The notes beneath the pieces are model-generated. The model was not told the origin of the DNA. It saw only the letters and a list, made by a program, of their open reading frames with translations, and did not search any database. Positions 25,799 to 35,831 of a stretch of 64,000 bases of DNA are shown here, piece after piece. The DNA is from Lepidodermella squamata. Its lineage: Eukaryota; Gastrotricha. The stretch is taken from contig JBLDXI010000028.1 of the NCBI GenBank assembly GCA_047495785.1, positions 1,054,001 through 1,118,000 of the forward strand, read 5' to 3'. Numbering within the stretch: position 1 is the first letter of the stretch; every line of letters starts with the position of its first letter. Both the position numbers and the translations under genes were made by a program.

Positions 25799-26336
25799 TT
25801 AAATAAGACGTAAATTGTTTCTTGATAGATTCAACCCACTTGATAGACTGTCGTTTGAAGGAGAGACGAAGTGCGGCTTGTAGCCATGCAATATAAATCC
25901 TCCAGATGTACTAGGTTTAACGATTTGAGAATTTGCATCGCATTTGGGAAAAAGCTGGCATAAAGCAATCGCTGTATCGTGGACGAAAAAGTAGCATCTT
26001 TTGTCAAGCCAGCAAGCATCAGAGCAGACATTTTGTCCCATGTGACGTGTCACATGGACGATGTTAATCGCATTGCAGCGGGGCGCCATTGTTGTGGACG
26101 ATTTGAATGTGCTTGCTACTCAACGAAAATACCAAATAATTAGGCCCGCAAATGCTCAAGGTTTAAACATACTCTGCGCTATAGATACCGCTACAAGAAC
26201 AGAGGCAACGATAGCTAGCCTGAAAAGCATCGTAAACTGAAGTAGATATTAAACGTAAAATTAGGATGTTGAGAATTGCCGAAAAAATGGAATAAAGCTT
26301 AGCATCTTTGATGCGCACTGACGGTAATTTTTGCAT
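25799..26336 (-). CDS. Small secreted PAN/Apple-like protein (predicted)
   Basis: Two exons from the right, 26189-26336 and 25799-26115, joined in frame (phase 1; donor GTATCT, acceptor TTGAGTAG); 154 residues. The first exon has a basic start followed by a hydrophobic run (SIFSAILNILILRLIS) that could be a signal peptide. Exon 2 has a cysteine pattern resembling a PAN/Apple module: CNAINIV..., CSDACWLDKRCYFF, then CQLFPKC and a Gly/Phe/Tyr end. I infer an extracellular or cuticle-type protein. The splice model is mine, and the acceptor lacks a good pyrimidine tract. The alternative is a relic exon of a larger gene. Confidence 0.42.
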
Positions 26337-27216
26337 GTGAACATCTGTCACTTCAACCCGCGCGGGGAGTATCCTCCCTCACGTGAGTTTTTTCCATGTC
26401 GAAATTTAGGCTGATCGACTGAGCGGCTTGTTTGCCTTTGACATGAAGCACCGGCTGTAATGCACCGATGAAAATCGCACACGTTTGTGCCCATTTGCTT
26501 CAAGTTCGAATTTCCATGCATCGTCGCCGAAAATTAACTAAATTTCTAATCCTAAGAATTCGGCACCATATTCGGCATGCAGTAGGTAAGCATCTGCACG
26601 AAGTGCGGAAAAGTGCGGAAAATATTCGTATAATTCGCAGAAAATTCATTTTTAAGGTGGAATTTATAATTTTTATGTCTTCCTCGTTGATAATTCGATG
26701 AAAACTTGCAAAAAGTAAATTAATGAAAAGCCTATAATTTCATTCATTTTTCTTGTCATGTTTTTTCAGATTTTTGAGAATCGTCGGTTTTTAGATAGCG
26801 TAGAGTTTATGGTAGGTTCTCGTATCAATCGCAAGTTGATGTTCCAATCTTTCGTCAAATTGCCTTGACATCTATTTTGCGCTAATTTCATACTAATTTC
26901 ATCGCTAATTTATCACTCACCAACAAGTATCAATATCAATTATCACTTATTCAACCTGGAACGGTCTAGCGTTTCATGTACTATTTGCGGGTGTTCTGCA
27001 GAAGCATCTGCAAATCGCGCAACGGCCCTGACTCTCGATGATTGTTTGTGCCCAACACCTTTACAATTATGTCTTGTTTTGACAAACGTCTCGGAAAGAT
27101 TGGCATGCTTATCCATCTATTGGTTGCATCTTAAAACCAATCAAGTTTGATCTTCAACTGCGCAATGGCTCGGACACTCTACAGCAGACTTCGACGCTGA
27201 TGAAATACCCTGCTGT

Positions 27217-28199
27217 TAGCGGAACCAAATTACAGAATTTTCTAGTGGCCTGAAATCGCTTTTCGGATATTTATTGCATGTCAAAATTGGCCCCAATAAT
27301 TCTAGAAAATTCACCAGCGAATTCAGCGCAACATTCTCTATAAGACGCAGTGTTCAATTTAAAATCCATGCTTAGCCTAAAATTCTTGGAAATATTCAAA
27401 AAATTACTCTTGGCATGTTTCGAGTTTGGTTCCGCAAATAAGCAAATTTGGTTCCGCTACAGCATATTTCGTCGTCGGTGCGGCCAAAAGTAATATGTCC
27501 AAGAGTGATAATTTTGAGATAAATCGTAAAAACAGCTTTATTTTCGAAATTTTCAGTAAAATATGTCACCGAGATGACCAAGGGGGTAGTTGATTACGGC
27601 GGATCGAATGGCGCCGGCCATTTCTACCGGTGATGCACCGTTTTTGCGCCATCGAGACATTCGTTGGACATATTACTGTTTCGTACTTTTTTTGTTATTT
27701 TGTTATGGGGTTTTAAGATAGGGTGGTTCGATTCCTCGTTCACACATCTATTTTTTAAGCTATTTTATTTTTAAGCGTAAAGAAAGAGAATTATTTCTCA
27801 CTTGTTATCAACATCGCGCTGCTGTGGTTCGATCCCTCATGCGTGCATCTATTTTTTCGGCGATTTTTACACTACCATTTTGCTCGCAATTGAGTGATTT
27901 TTTGCTGGACATATTACTTTTGGTGCCCTTTTCGAACTCGTGCCATGGACATATTACTGTTGATTCTGCCGACAAATTGACCTGGTAAAAAAGTCACGAA
28001 AGTGGACATATTACTTTTGATCCCTGGCGAATTTTGAGATGCGGTTTTCAGAATAATGACCGGCGTTAAATTCTGAGTTCGGAACCGTAAAAATCTCATT
28101 TTCGATTTTGGATGGACATATTACTTTTGGCCGCACCGACGACGATTTGGTTCCGATACAGCAAATTTGGTTCCGCTCACCGTATATTTGGTTCCACTA
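27217..28199. mobile_element. Outer inverted-repeat element, split by an inner one
   Basis: The left end TTAGCGGAACCAAATT is repeated inverted at the right end (AATATTTGG-type end reading ATTTGGTTCCACTAA). Several extra ATTTGGTTCCGC motifs lie near both ends. It is non-coding, about 980 bases including the nested element at 27470-28144. Part of the ancestral GPCPD duplicate once here seems to have been displaced or lost. Confidence 0.55.
27470..28144. mobile_element. Inner nested inverted-repeat element
   Basis: A 675-base element with about 30-base near-perfect terminal inverted repeats: left CGTCGTCGGTGCGGCC..., right ...GGCCGCACCGACGACG. The subterminal sequence GGACATATTACTTTT recurs in direct orientation near 27665, 27906, 27949, 28003 and 28112. 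Flanking ATTT on both sides may be a target duplication. Two GGTTCGATYCC stretches inside (near 27727 and 27830) resemble pol III B boxes, but no tRNA folds there. Non-coding. Confidence 0.7.
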
Positions 28200-28264
28200 A
28201 AAGATATTCCCTTTTATTATTGTCGTTTTTAGCTACATCGTTTTTGTATTGTCGTTTTTGCTGT

Positions 28265-28440
28265 AGCGGAAATACCCGTGTCGTCAAGGCTTGCAAGCTG
28301 TGGTGCTAAAGTTGAAAACGTCACGTATTGACAATTTATTTTATTAAAAAATTCTCTGATGAGAATAATTATGATTAATATCTGATCGTTGTGAAAAATG
28401 TGAGTGAAATAAACGAACATCGTTGAGTGTGAAAGAACTT
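28265..28440 (+). pseudogene. Relic last exon and 3' UTR of a lost GPCPD copy
   Basis: The sequence from about 28268 repeats the GPCPD exon-4 coding stretch (GTCGTCAAGGCTTGCAAGC) and continues into the same 3' UTR, including the AATAAA context near 28410. The stop TGA reads TGG and the splice acceptor is gone. The first three exons are absent, and inverted-repeat elements lie directly upstream. This marks a former extra gene copy between copies 1 and 2. Confidence 0.8.
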
Positions 28441-28746
28441 GTGTTGCTCTCTCAGCCGTAAACTTTTTTTATCGATTGGACGACCTTACTATTTGCAAGA
28501 AGGAAAAATAAAGCTGTGTAAACAGAGCGTGAAGAAAATGGCATTTTCCACATTGCCTCTACCAAAATCGAGATACCGCATACTAATATCTAGCATTTCC
28601 TTCGTTGGAAGCTGGTTAAGACTGGTTTGCTGGTTTGGTAATTCGTGGAGAAACCTGTCACCTTGGAATCGCCTCAATTTTCAATCTAAGCTCGGCTATT
28701 AATAGAGAATTCAGCTTGCCATTATCTTGAAGATACGGAACTGTGA

Positions 28747-30376
28747 ATGCTGTTGACGGTTTTCCTGAGGATTATCGGCTTTAGCTCGTTCGTGGATATT
28801 TCGGTGAATAACGGTGTCAGTCTGAAACTGCGAGTTATATCATCGAAACCTGATTCAAATTTTGTTCGAGCTACGGTACGTCTCACTAGACAATTAGGAT
28901 TAAAATGGAAAAATCAAAGAATTTTTAGAAAATTTCGGAAACTTGCAAAGAAGATAATTGCTCGAACTCTGGGTCTTCGGACGGCAAGCTAACCCTCGAA
29001 AGCGAAACTGATATTGAGACATTTGCTGTCACCCTGAATAAGCAAGTCGAGGTATGAAACAACTCTTAAATAGTTCGATAGGACATTCGATTTCTTTAAT
29101 CAAGGCGTTGGAGCTTGAAATAGACGATATATCTCGAGTTTTCATCCCATTTTCACTTTTCGAGGATAACACTCTTCCAACGCCGTCAAAGCAAATTTTC
29201 GCCCTCGAAAAAGGCAAAGGCGCTGTGAAGGTCGATGTGTTATCAAGTCGCCCACTTCCCGCCCCAGTTTCGGAAAAACTGTTGAATTTCAAGTCTAGAT
29301 CGTTTGATTTCTTCCAAAAAGCGTCGAATTTGGTGTTCGGCCATCGCGGCATGGGAATCACGTACAGGTACTTCTTGAGAAAGGACGAAAATGGCAAACC
29401 CATCGTCAATCCTTACTACGAAAATACAATCCCATCATTCGACGCTGTTGCCGAATCTGGCGGCGATGGCATCGAATTTGACGTGGTTCTGACTAAGGAT
29501 AGAATTCCGATTATTTACCACGATTTTTACGTGGCTTTGAAAACCGAATGTGGTCATTTTGTCAAAATTCCCATTCACGATTTGACCTATGCCGAAGTTA
29601 AGGAATTGCAACTTTACCACACCGGAGTTTTGATTGCAGTGAAAACCCGTCCGGATTTGGACCCGGAAATGTTCCGGATTCCGAGAGACATCGGATTCCC
29701 ATCTCTGGCTGAAATGTTGCAGAAAACTAACCGAAAATTGGCTTTCAATTTGGAGTTGAAATACCCGCAGTTGGACGCAAATGGCGATCACGAGTGCGAA
29801 AACTATCACGCCCGAAATCTGGTCGCTGATGAAATTTTACGAATTATGGCCGAAAATGCTGGCGATCGGCCTATTGTGGTCTCCACTTTTGATTTTGATA
29901 CCTGCCTGATTTTCGCATCAAAACAGTCCGTATGGCCTGTTGCGGCTTTAACACAGGGAAAAACGAAAATTTGGCCGGCCATGGCTGATTTGAGGACACG
30001 ATCCGTTGAGTCTTCGGCGCAATTCGCGAAAACTAGTGGACTATGGGGCATTAGCGCGCATGCCGAGGATTTGGTGGGTGACAAATCGTTGTTGTCCTAT
30101 GCGAGGAAGACGATTGGCACGGCGATGATAGTTTGGGGTGAACATGTGGCTGATCCTAAGACGGCAGCGACTTTAATGCCACGAAATTCTGGCGCAGCAG
30201 CTAACATTATCATTACGGACAAGTAAGTTTTTCGAATTTGATCGGAAATTTACCGGGAAATGTGGCATTATGCTACAGTTTGAGAGGGCGCTTAGTCAGA
30301 CTAAAATCCTACACTTCTAACAACTTTTTCTTTTCGTTTTAGCACTCCCGGTGTCGTCAAGGCGTGCAAGCTGTGA
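28747..30376 (+). CDS. GPCPD1: GPCPD1-like glycerophosphodiester phosphodiesterase, copy 2
   Basis: Exons 28747-28875, 28929-29051, 29105-30222 and 30343-30376; 467 residues, every exon exactly the same length as in copy 1. The GDPD domain is almost identical to copy 1 (FGHRGMG, ENTIPSFDAV, GIEFDVVL, IIYHDF all kept), while exons 1-2 differ more. The exon 3 acceptor (TTTAATCAAG) is weak, as in copy 1. Spacer upstream (28440-28746) repeats that of copy 3. It is intact and presumably makes an active enzyme. Confidence 0.9.
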
Positions 30377-32965
30377 TGCTGAAATCGTTTAATATCGATT
30401 ATTTTATTCAACGGCTCTCATTAAATTAGGATTAATCTGAGCTCTTTGACCTTTGACTAACATTTTAATGAAATAAACAACTACTGCTTTGACTTCTCCC
30501 GTGTTATTGTTTGAAGGTTCAGCTTTCATCATCGATTGGAAGACCTTTTGCTATTTACAAGAAGAGGTAGTGAAGCTGTGTGAATAGAGCGCCAGTAAAG
30601 CGGCATTTCCCAGAATGCTTCCATCTAATTTGAGTTCTAGCATACTAATTATTATTTTCGTTAAAAGAAAAAGCTGGTCACGACATCTGCAGGTTTCAAG
30701 CAGATCCCTGCCACCTTCAATTAGCTGGTTACAATCGAAGTTCAATCACAGCTACACGATAATTAATGTTCAGATTTTCTTGAAAATACGGAATATAGTT
30801 TAGAGTCAAGTCATCCGAATGCTATTCACGGTTTTCCTGAGGATTATCGGCCTTAGCCCGTTCGTGGATATTTCGGTGAATAATGGTGTGAGTCTAAAAC
30901 TGCGAGTTATATCATCGAAACCTGATTCAAATTTTGTTCGAGCTACGGTACGTCTCTCTAGACAATTAGGATTAAAATGGAAAAATCAAAGAATTTTTAG
31001 AAAATTTCGGAAACTTGCAAAGAAGATAATTGCTCGAACTCTGGGTCTTCGGACGGCAAGCTAACCCTCGAAAGCGAAACTGATATTGCAACATTTGCCG
31101 TCACCCTGAATAAGCAAGTCGAGGTATGGAAAACTATTGTGAAATTCTTAAAAATTAGATTTCTCAGATGATCAAGGTGTTGGAGCTAGAAATCAATTCT
31201 GGATCTCGAGTTTTCATCCCATTTTCACTAATCGGCGATAACACCCTACCAACTCCATCAAAGCAAGTCATTGCCTTCGAGAATGGCAAAGGAGCCGTGA
31301 AAATCAATGTACTATCAAGTCGCCCACTTCCCGCCCCCGTTCTGGAAAGACTGTTGAATTTTAAGTCTAGATCGTTCGATTTCTTCGGAAAAGCATCGAA
31401 TTTAGTTTTCGGCCACCGCGGCATGGGAATCACGTTCAAGTATTTCCTAAGAGAGGACGAATATGGCAATCCTAATGTCAATCCTTACTACGAAAACACG
31501 ATCCCGTCATTCGACGCTGTTGCCGAATCTGGCGGCGATGGCATTGAATTTGACGTAGTTTTGACCAAGGATAAAATTCCGATAATTTATCACGATTTTT
31601 ACGTGGCTCTGAAAACTGAATCAGGGCATTTTGCCAAAATTCCTATTCATGATTTGACCTATGCTGAAGTCAAGGAATTGCAGCTATACTACAAACCACG
31701 AACAATTGGTTTCCCCACTCTGGCTGAAGTTTTAGTTAATACTAGCCGCAATTTGGCTTTTGACATTGAAGTGAAATACCCGCAGCTCAATTTGCTGGGT
31801 GAGCACGACTGCGAAAGTTACCACGAGAGAAATCTGGTCGCTGACGAAATTTTGCGAATTATGGCCGAAAATGCTGGCGATCGGCCGATTCTGTTTTCGT
31901 CCTTCGATTTTGACACGTGTCTTCTGTTCGCATCAAAACAATCGATTTGGCCTGCAGTAGCGTTGACGCAGCGGAAGACCAAGAACTACGTTCCATTTGC
32001 TGATATGCGGACGCACTACTCGGAATCTTCGGCGCAATTCGTGAAAACCAGTGGCATTTGGGGCATCGTAGTGCTCACCCTGAGGATTTGATAGGGGCTA
32101 AATCGCTGCTTTCCTATGTTGAGAAGACAATTGGCACGGCGATGGCAGTTTGGGGCGAACATTTGATGGATCCTCGGACGACCTCGATTTTAATGTCGAT
32201 AAATTCCGGTGCTGCTGCTAACATCATGATTACCGACAAGTATGTTTTAGATTGATTTTTGATTTTTCACTCAATTGAAAACATTTGCAAAATATAAAAT
32301 ACTTCCACCTACGTAGTAAAATGTTTAACTTGAAATTATTGAATTTTATTTGTTGATTTCTCAAACATTAAATTCTAGTAATTCATTTTTCTTCGCTTTC
32401 GCGATTTCGTTTTGTTTTTCGTAGCCTTCTTTTTGTTCTTCTTATCGTTTTCAAGAGTGACTGTTTTGCCTATGTGCTTCGGCAGTGTCCTTTTAAAAGT
32501 TCGTTAGAGGAATTCCATAACTTGCGTCTTCTATTTTTGGTAGATTTTTGTGACATTTATGAGAACATGACTCAAGATGCATTTTATATGGTCCAAAATA
32601 ACCCGATTTGCACATGAACTTCAGGTGGATGCCCTGCTAAAATCAACCGTAAGACTTTTTTTTGTTTCACGTACCCAAATCGACTGCAAAACTGAGAATT
32701 ATAAGCAAAAAGAACGCATGTGTGCGCATATGTGAACCGCTATTGAAGAGCTACTGAGAGTCGCTATTGAATTGAAGCTTAGAGATTAGAGTTTGCTGCC
32801 ATTGATTCCAAACGCCCACCAATTGCAGTGTAAATATAAAGCTGAATAGATAAGTAGTTGATAGGGGTTGGAGTTTCAAAGTGAAAAACTCACTGTATCA
32901 TGCAAATATACAAGCCAGCGGTACACTGGTCCTGAGCTTGGTTTTGGTCATGGTTTATTCACGAA

Positions 32966-34357
32966 ATGCGAAATTTACCGGGAGTTTTATTAGCAATAGA
33001 GTTTTCATTACTTCTAACTAGCAACAGCCAAACATGTGATAGAGACTCTTGCGACAAAGCCGCAAAGGTGGGCATAGTTGCTCGATTACCATCGCAGGAC
33101 ATCCTAATACCTTACAGTTTGGGAGGCATCGAACGACTTGTATACCCAAAGGAACGACTTAATATCTACTTTTTGAAAAGCGATTCCCAATTGCTACAAG
33201 ACTGGGTTGACGCTAACAAGCACAAGTATGGCGCCGTCAATATCATCGATGGCTCTATCGGCCGAAATCTTACAGATATCGCATCTACTTTTTTGCAAAA
33301 AGATGTTGATTTTTCGCTTCTATTGGAGAAAGGAACGATTTTAGTCGACGAAATGTTACTGGACCACGCAATCGATAGTGGAGCTAATAAAATTTCGCCC
33401 GTTTTGCACCCTGAGACGAAAGGCAAGGTACTTTTCGCAAAAATTGGCGCGCTCGATGGGAAAATTCTGGAAATTCAGGATCGAATTTACGGTTATTACA
33501 TCGATTCAGAGGAAAATTGGATCAAAATCGTGACGTCTCAGGCAATTATTCAAAAAGCGGTTCGTTACAGCCAGCCGCATGTCATACCTCAGCCGTTTAA
33601 TGGCTACGAGCCGGCACTGTCAAAACTAGGCTTCGACAAAATTTATGTTGTAAATTTAGCGAGGAGGAAGGATAGGATGCAAGTTATACAGCGGCTCTTA
33701 CGCATTCATGGGATCGATTTCAAGAGATGGGAAGCGACTGATGGGAATCTTGAGGATGAAATCAGTGGTATAAAACAGGCGGATTTTTTCCAGGCCCGTC
33801 ACACTGGTGCTAAACAGATGAAGCGAGGCGAAGTTGGGTGTTTCTTGAGTCATTACAAAATTTGGCTGGATGCCAGGGCGAAAAATTACCGCAAAATTCT
33901 CATTTTTGAGGACGATATTTGGCTGAAACCGAATTTTGTGGTAGCCGCTGAAAAAACGATGGAAAAGATTGAAAAATTAGAGCCATCGTGGGAGCTATTG
34001 TACTTGAGCCGCGGGACTCGTGGCGAGGAAAATTTGAACTCAGTTATTGGGTCCAATCACCGGCTTCAATACCCAGGGCCTTCAAGTTGGACGTTGGCTT
34101 ATGCACTGAGTAGGCGTGGCATCGAGAAGTTGCTGGAAGAAAGGCCGTTGCAAAAAATGGTTCCAGTTGATGATTATCTGAGTATTAAATTCGACCAGCC
34201 GGGTGAGATAAAGCAGGAGGTTGTGGCGCAGTTCAGAGATCGGACTCTGAACGCAGTGACAGTTCGAGACAATTTAGCTATTCCGTTGTGCTATCCGCAT
34301 TGTTATGACGATGATTTTTTTGCGAGCGATTCTGATACAGTAAATTCAATTTTTTGA
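32966..34357 (+). CDS. Intronless GT25-family glycosyltransferase nested in GPCPD copy 3
   Basis: 463 residues in one exon. GT25 enzymes include procollagen hydroxylysine galactosyltransferases (COLGALT) and the cerebral endothelial adhesion molecule. A signal peptide (MRNLPGVLLAIEFSLLLTS) opens the protein. The C-terminal GT25 domain (about residues 220-430) is clear: DKIYVVNLARRKDRM, KRGEVGCFLSHYKIW, ILIFEDDIW, SSWTLAYALSRRG and VPVDDYL. The N-terminal half matches COLGALT only loosely (PYSLGGIERLVYPKERLNIY) and lacks its DTD motif. The chain is about 150 residues shorter than COLGALT1, with no RDEL-type ER retrieval tail. Absence of introns suggests a retrocopy or an old single-exon paralogue. 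It lies in the same orientation as its host. Confidence 0.85.
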   Translation: MRNLPGVLLAIEFSLLLTSNSQTCDRDSCDKAAKVGIVARLPSQDILIPYSLGGIERLVYPKERLNIYFLKSDSQLLQDWVDANKHKYGAVNIIDGSIGRNLTDIASTFLQKDVDFSLLLEKGTILVDEMLLDHAIDSGANKISPVLHPETKGKVLFAKIGALDGKILEIQDRIYGYYIDSEENWIKIVTSQAIIQKAVRYSQPHVIPQPFNGYEPALSKLGFDKIYVVNLARRKDRMQVIQRLLRIHGIDFKRWEATDGNLEDEISGIKQADFFQARHTGAKQMKRGEVGCFLSHYKIWLDARAKNYRKILIFEDDIWLKPNFVVAAEKTMEKIEKLEPSWELLYLSRGTRGEENLNSVIGSNHRLQYPGPSSWTLAYALSRRGIEKLLEERPLQKMVPVDDYLSIKFDQPGEIKQEVVAQFRDRTLNAVTVRDNLAIPLCYPHCYDDDFFASDSDTVNSIF

Positions 34358-34639
34358 ATAGAAAGTATTTTTTACTGAGGTTTTATGAATAATTTATTGC
34401 TTCGTACCTATTTTTAAACCGTGGAAGATTAATGAAAAAATGACTACAATCATGTGTTTTCAATTTTTTACACAAAGGACTTACTCAAAAGTGAACATTC
34501 CTCAGCCAGAATTAATTCCTATTTTTGGCGCTGAGTTCAAATTTTCAACCTGTTACGACTTAATTATTGTTTGGTGAACTTTTTATGAAATTCTAAAATG
34601 TCAATTCAATTTTTTATTTTTAATATCAATTTTTATTTA

Positions 34640-35519
34640 CGGAGTGCCTAATATTTGTACATAATTATGTGGTATATTTTCCCTATTTGTACATAATTAT
34701 GTGGTATATATTCCCTATTTGTACATAAATATGTGGTATATTTTCCCTTTTTGTACATAATTTCCTATTTACAGATTTCACGCTAAAGGTTGATGTTTTA
34801 TATGGTTTAAAAATGTTTTTCTAGTTAATCGCGAGCTGAGACACCTACTGGGCATCATTTGACACATATGGGGTAGATCTATATACACAAAATTGGCGAT
34901 ATTCGTATCGTACACAAATATCGTCGCACAAATGCGTATTAGGGATTTCATCCATGAGAACCTAGAATTTAGCTCCTAAAAAGTTTCATTTATTCTTGTC
35001 AATAATTACTTTCGCAAAACACGTTTTTTGGCTATAAAATCTAGCTTCTCATGAGAGGGTGTAAATCTAGCGAAGGGTTATGGTTAGGGTTAGGGTTGGG
35101 GTTAGGGTTAGGGTTAGGGTCAGGGTTAGGATCAGGGTTAGGATCAGGGTTAGGGTTAGCTTTGGGGCTTGGCCTCGATATGCAAGTGATAATTACGCAA
35201 AAACCCAGGGTAATTATCTGATGGACAACATCCCTCGTACGCATCTGTGCACGATACGAATATCGCCAATTTTTTGTACGTAGATCTACCCTATATGTGG
35301 CAAATGATGCCCAGTAGGTGTCTCAGCTCGCGATTAACTAGAAAAACATTTTTAAACCATATAAAACATCAACCTTTAGCGTGAAATCTGTAAATAGGAA
35401 ATTATGTACAAAAAGGGAAAATATACCACATATTTATGTACAAATAGGGAATATATACCACATAATTATGTACAAATAGGGAAAATATACCACATAATTA
35501 TGTACAGATAGGGGCACTC
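34640..35519. mobile_element. Long-TIR foldback element with telomere-like core
   Basis: An 880-base palindrome-like insertion. About 270 bases at the left (34642-34915) recur inverted at the right (35245-35519). Each arm carries about four tandem copies of a roughly 37-base unit built on TTTGTACATAATTATGTGG. The core contains a G-rich TTAGGG-like array. TTTTATTTA lies directly outside both ends (34631-34639 and 35520-35528), a 9-base direct repeat as produced by Mutator-like elements. No transposase is encoded. It sits in the last intron of GPCPD copy 3, 33 bases before the last exon. Confidence 0.8.
35075..35160 (+). repeat. TTAGGG-like telomeric repeat array
   Basis: About 14 hexamers, mostly TTAGGG with TTGGGG, TCAGGG and TTAGGATCAGGG variants, in the loop of the foldback element. 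Nematode telomeres are normally TTAGGC, so this may be an internal satellite or captured telomeric DNA. The G-rich strand could form a quadruplex. Confidence 0.85.
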
Positions 35520-35831
35520 TTTTATTTATATTAATTTTCTTGTATTTTCTAGCGCTGCCGGTGTGGTCAAAACCTGTAAAAACTAGACCAAACTTGCTTC
35601 ATCTCAGTCTTGGTTAATTTTGCTACATGTTTTATTATATTGCAATCAATTAAGTGAAGAATTAGGAAATAAAATAATGTATTGAGTCAACCTTATTGTT
35701 TGTTTTATTATTCGTTTCTTTTCTTATCTTTATAAAGCAGAATTGTGATAGCGAGAGACAATGCAGCTGATTAGAGTGCAAAAACAGAGGCATTTTTTGA
35801 ATCGTTGTCTAGCAAAAATTGAGTTTGTTGA

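Larger units (their letters stand above)
26337..28264. other. Spacer rich in inverted-repeat elements
   Basis: No gene seen from 26337 to about 27215. From 27217 to 28199 the sequence is an insertion within an insertion (listed separately). The rest leads into a relic of the GPCPD last exon. Confidence 0.45.
30819..35586 (+). pseudogene. GPCPD1-like copy 3, frameshifted, last intron hosting another gene
   Basis: Exons 30819-30947, 31001-31123, about 31168-32239 and 35553-35586. Exons 1-2 are nearly identical to copy 2. Exon 3 has lost 19 codons in frame near 31692 (the YHTGVLIAVKTRPDLD region) and carries two extra bases (CG at 32067-32068) that bring a stop at 32089-32091, before the end of the barrel. 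Downstream of the lesion the old frame is still readable to the donor. The last exon lies 3.3 kb away, after a nested GT25 gene and a foldback element, with acceptor TATTTTCTAG and coding AGVVKTCKN. HRG, E and D catalytic residues remain. A truncated protein is possible, but I treat it as a broken copy. Confidence 0.8.

Noticed and set aside
27720-27860. GGTTCGATTCC/GGTTCGATCCC stretches that look like tRNA T arms
   Set aside because: No matching acceptor, D arm or anticodon arm can be folded upstream. They are two similar stretches inside an inverted-repeat element.
35080-35283. Val/Arg or Pro/Asn repeat proteins over the G-rich array
   Set aside because: Translation of a simple hexamer repeat; not a gene.
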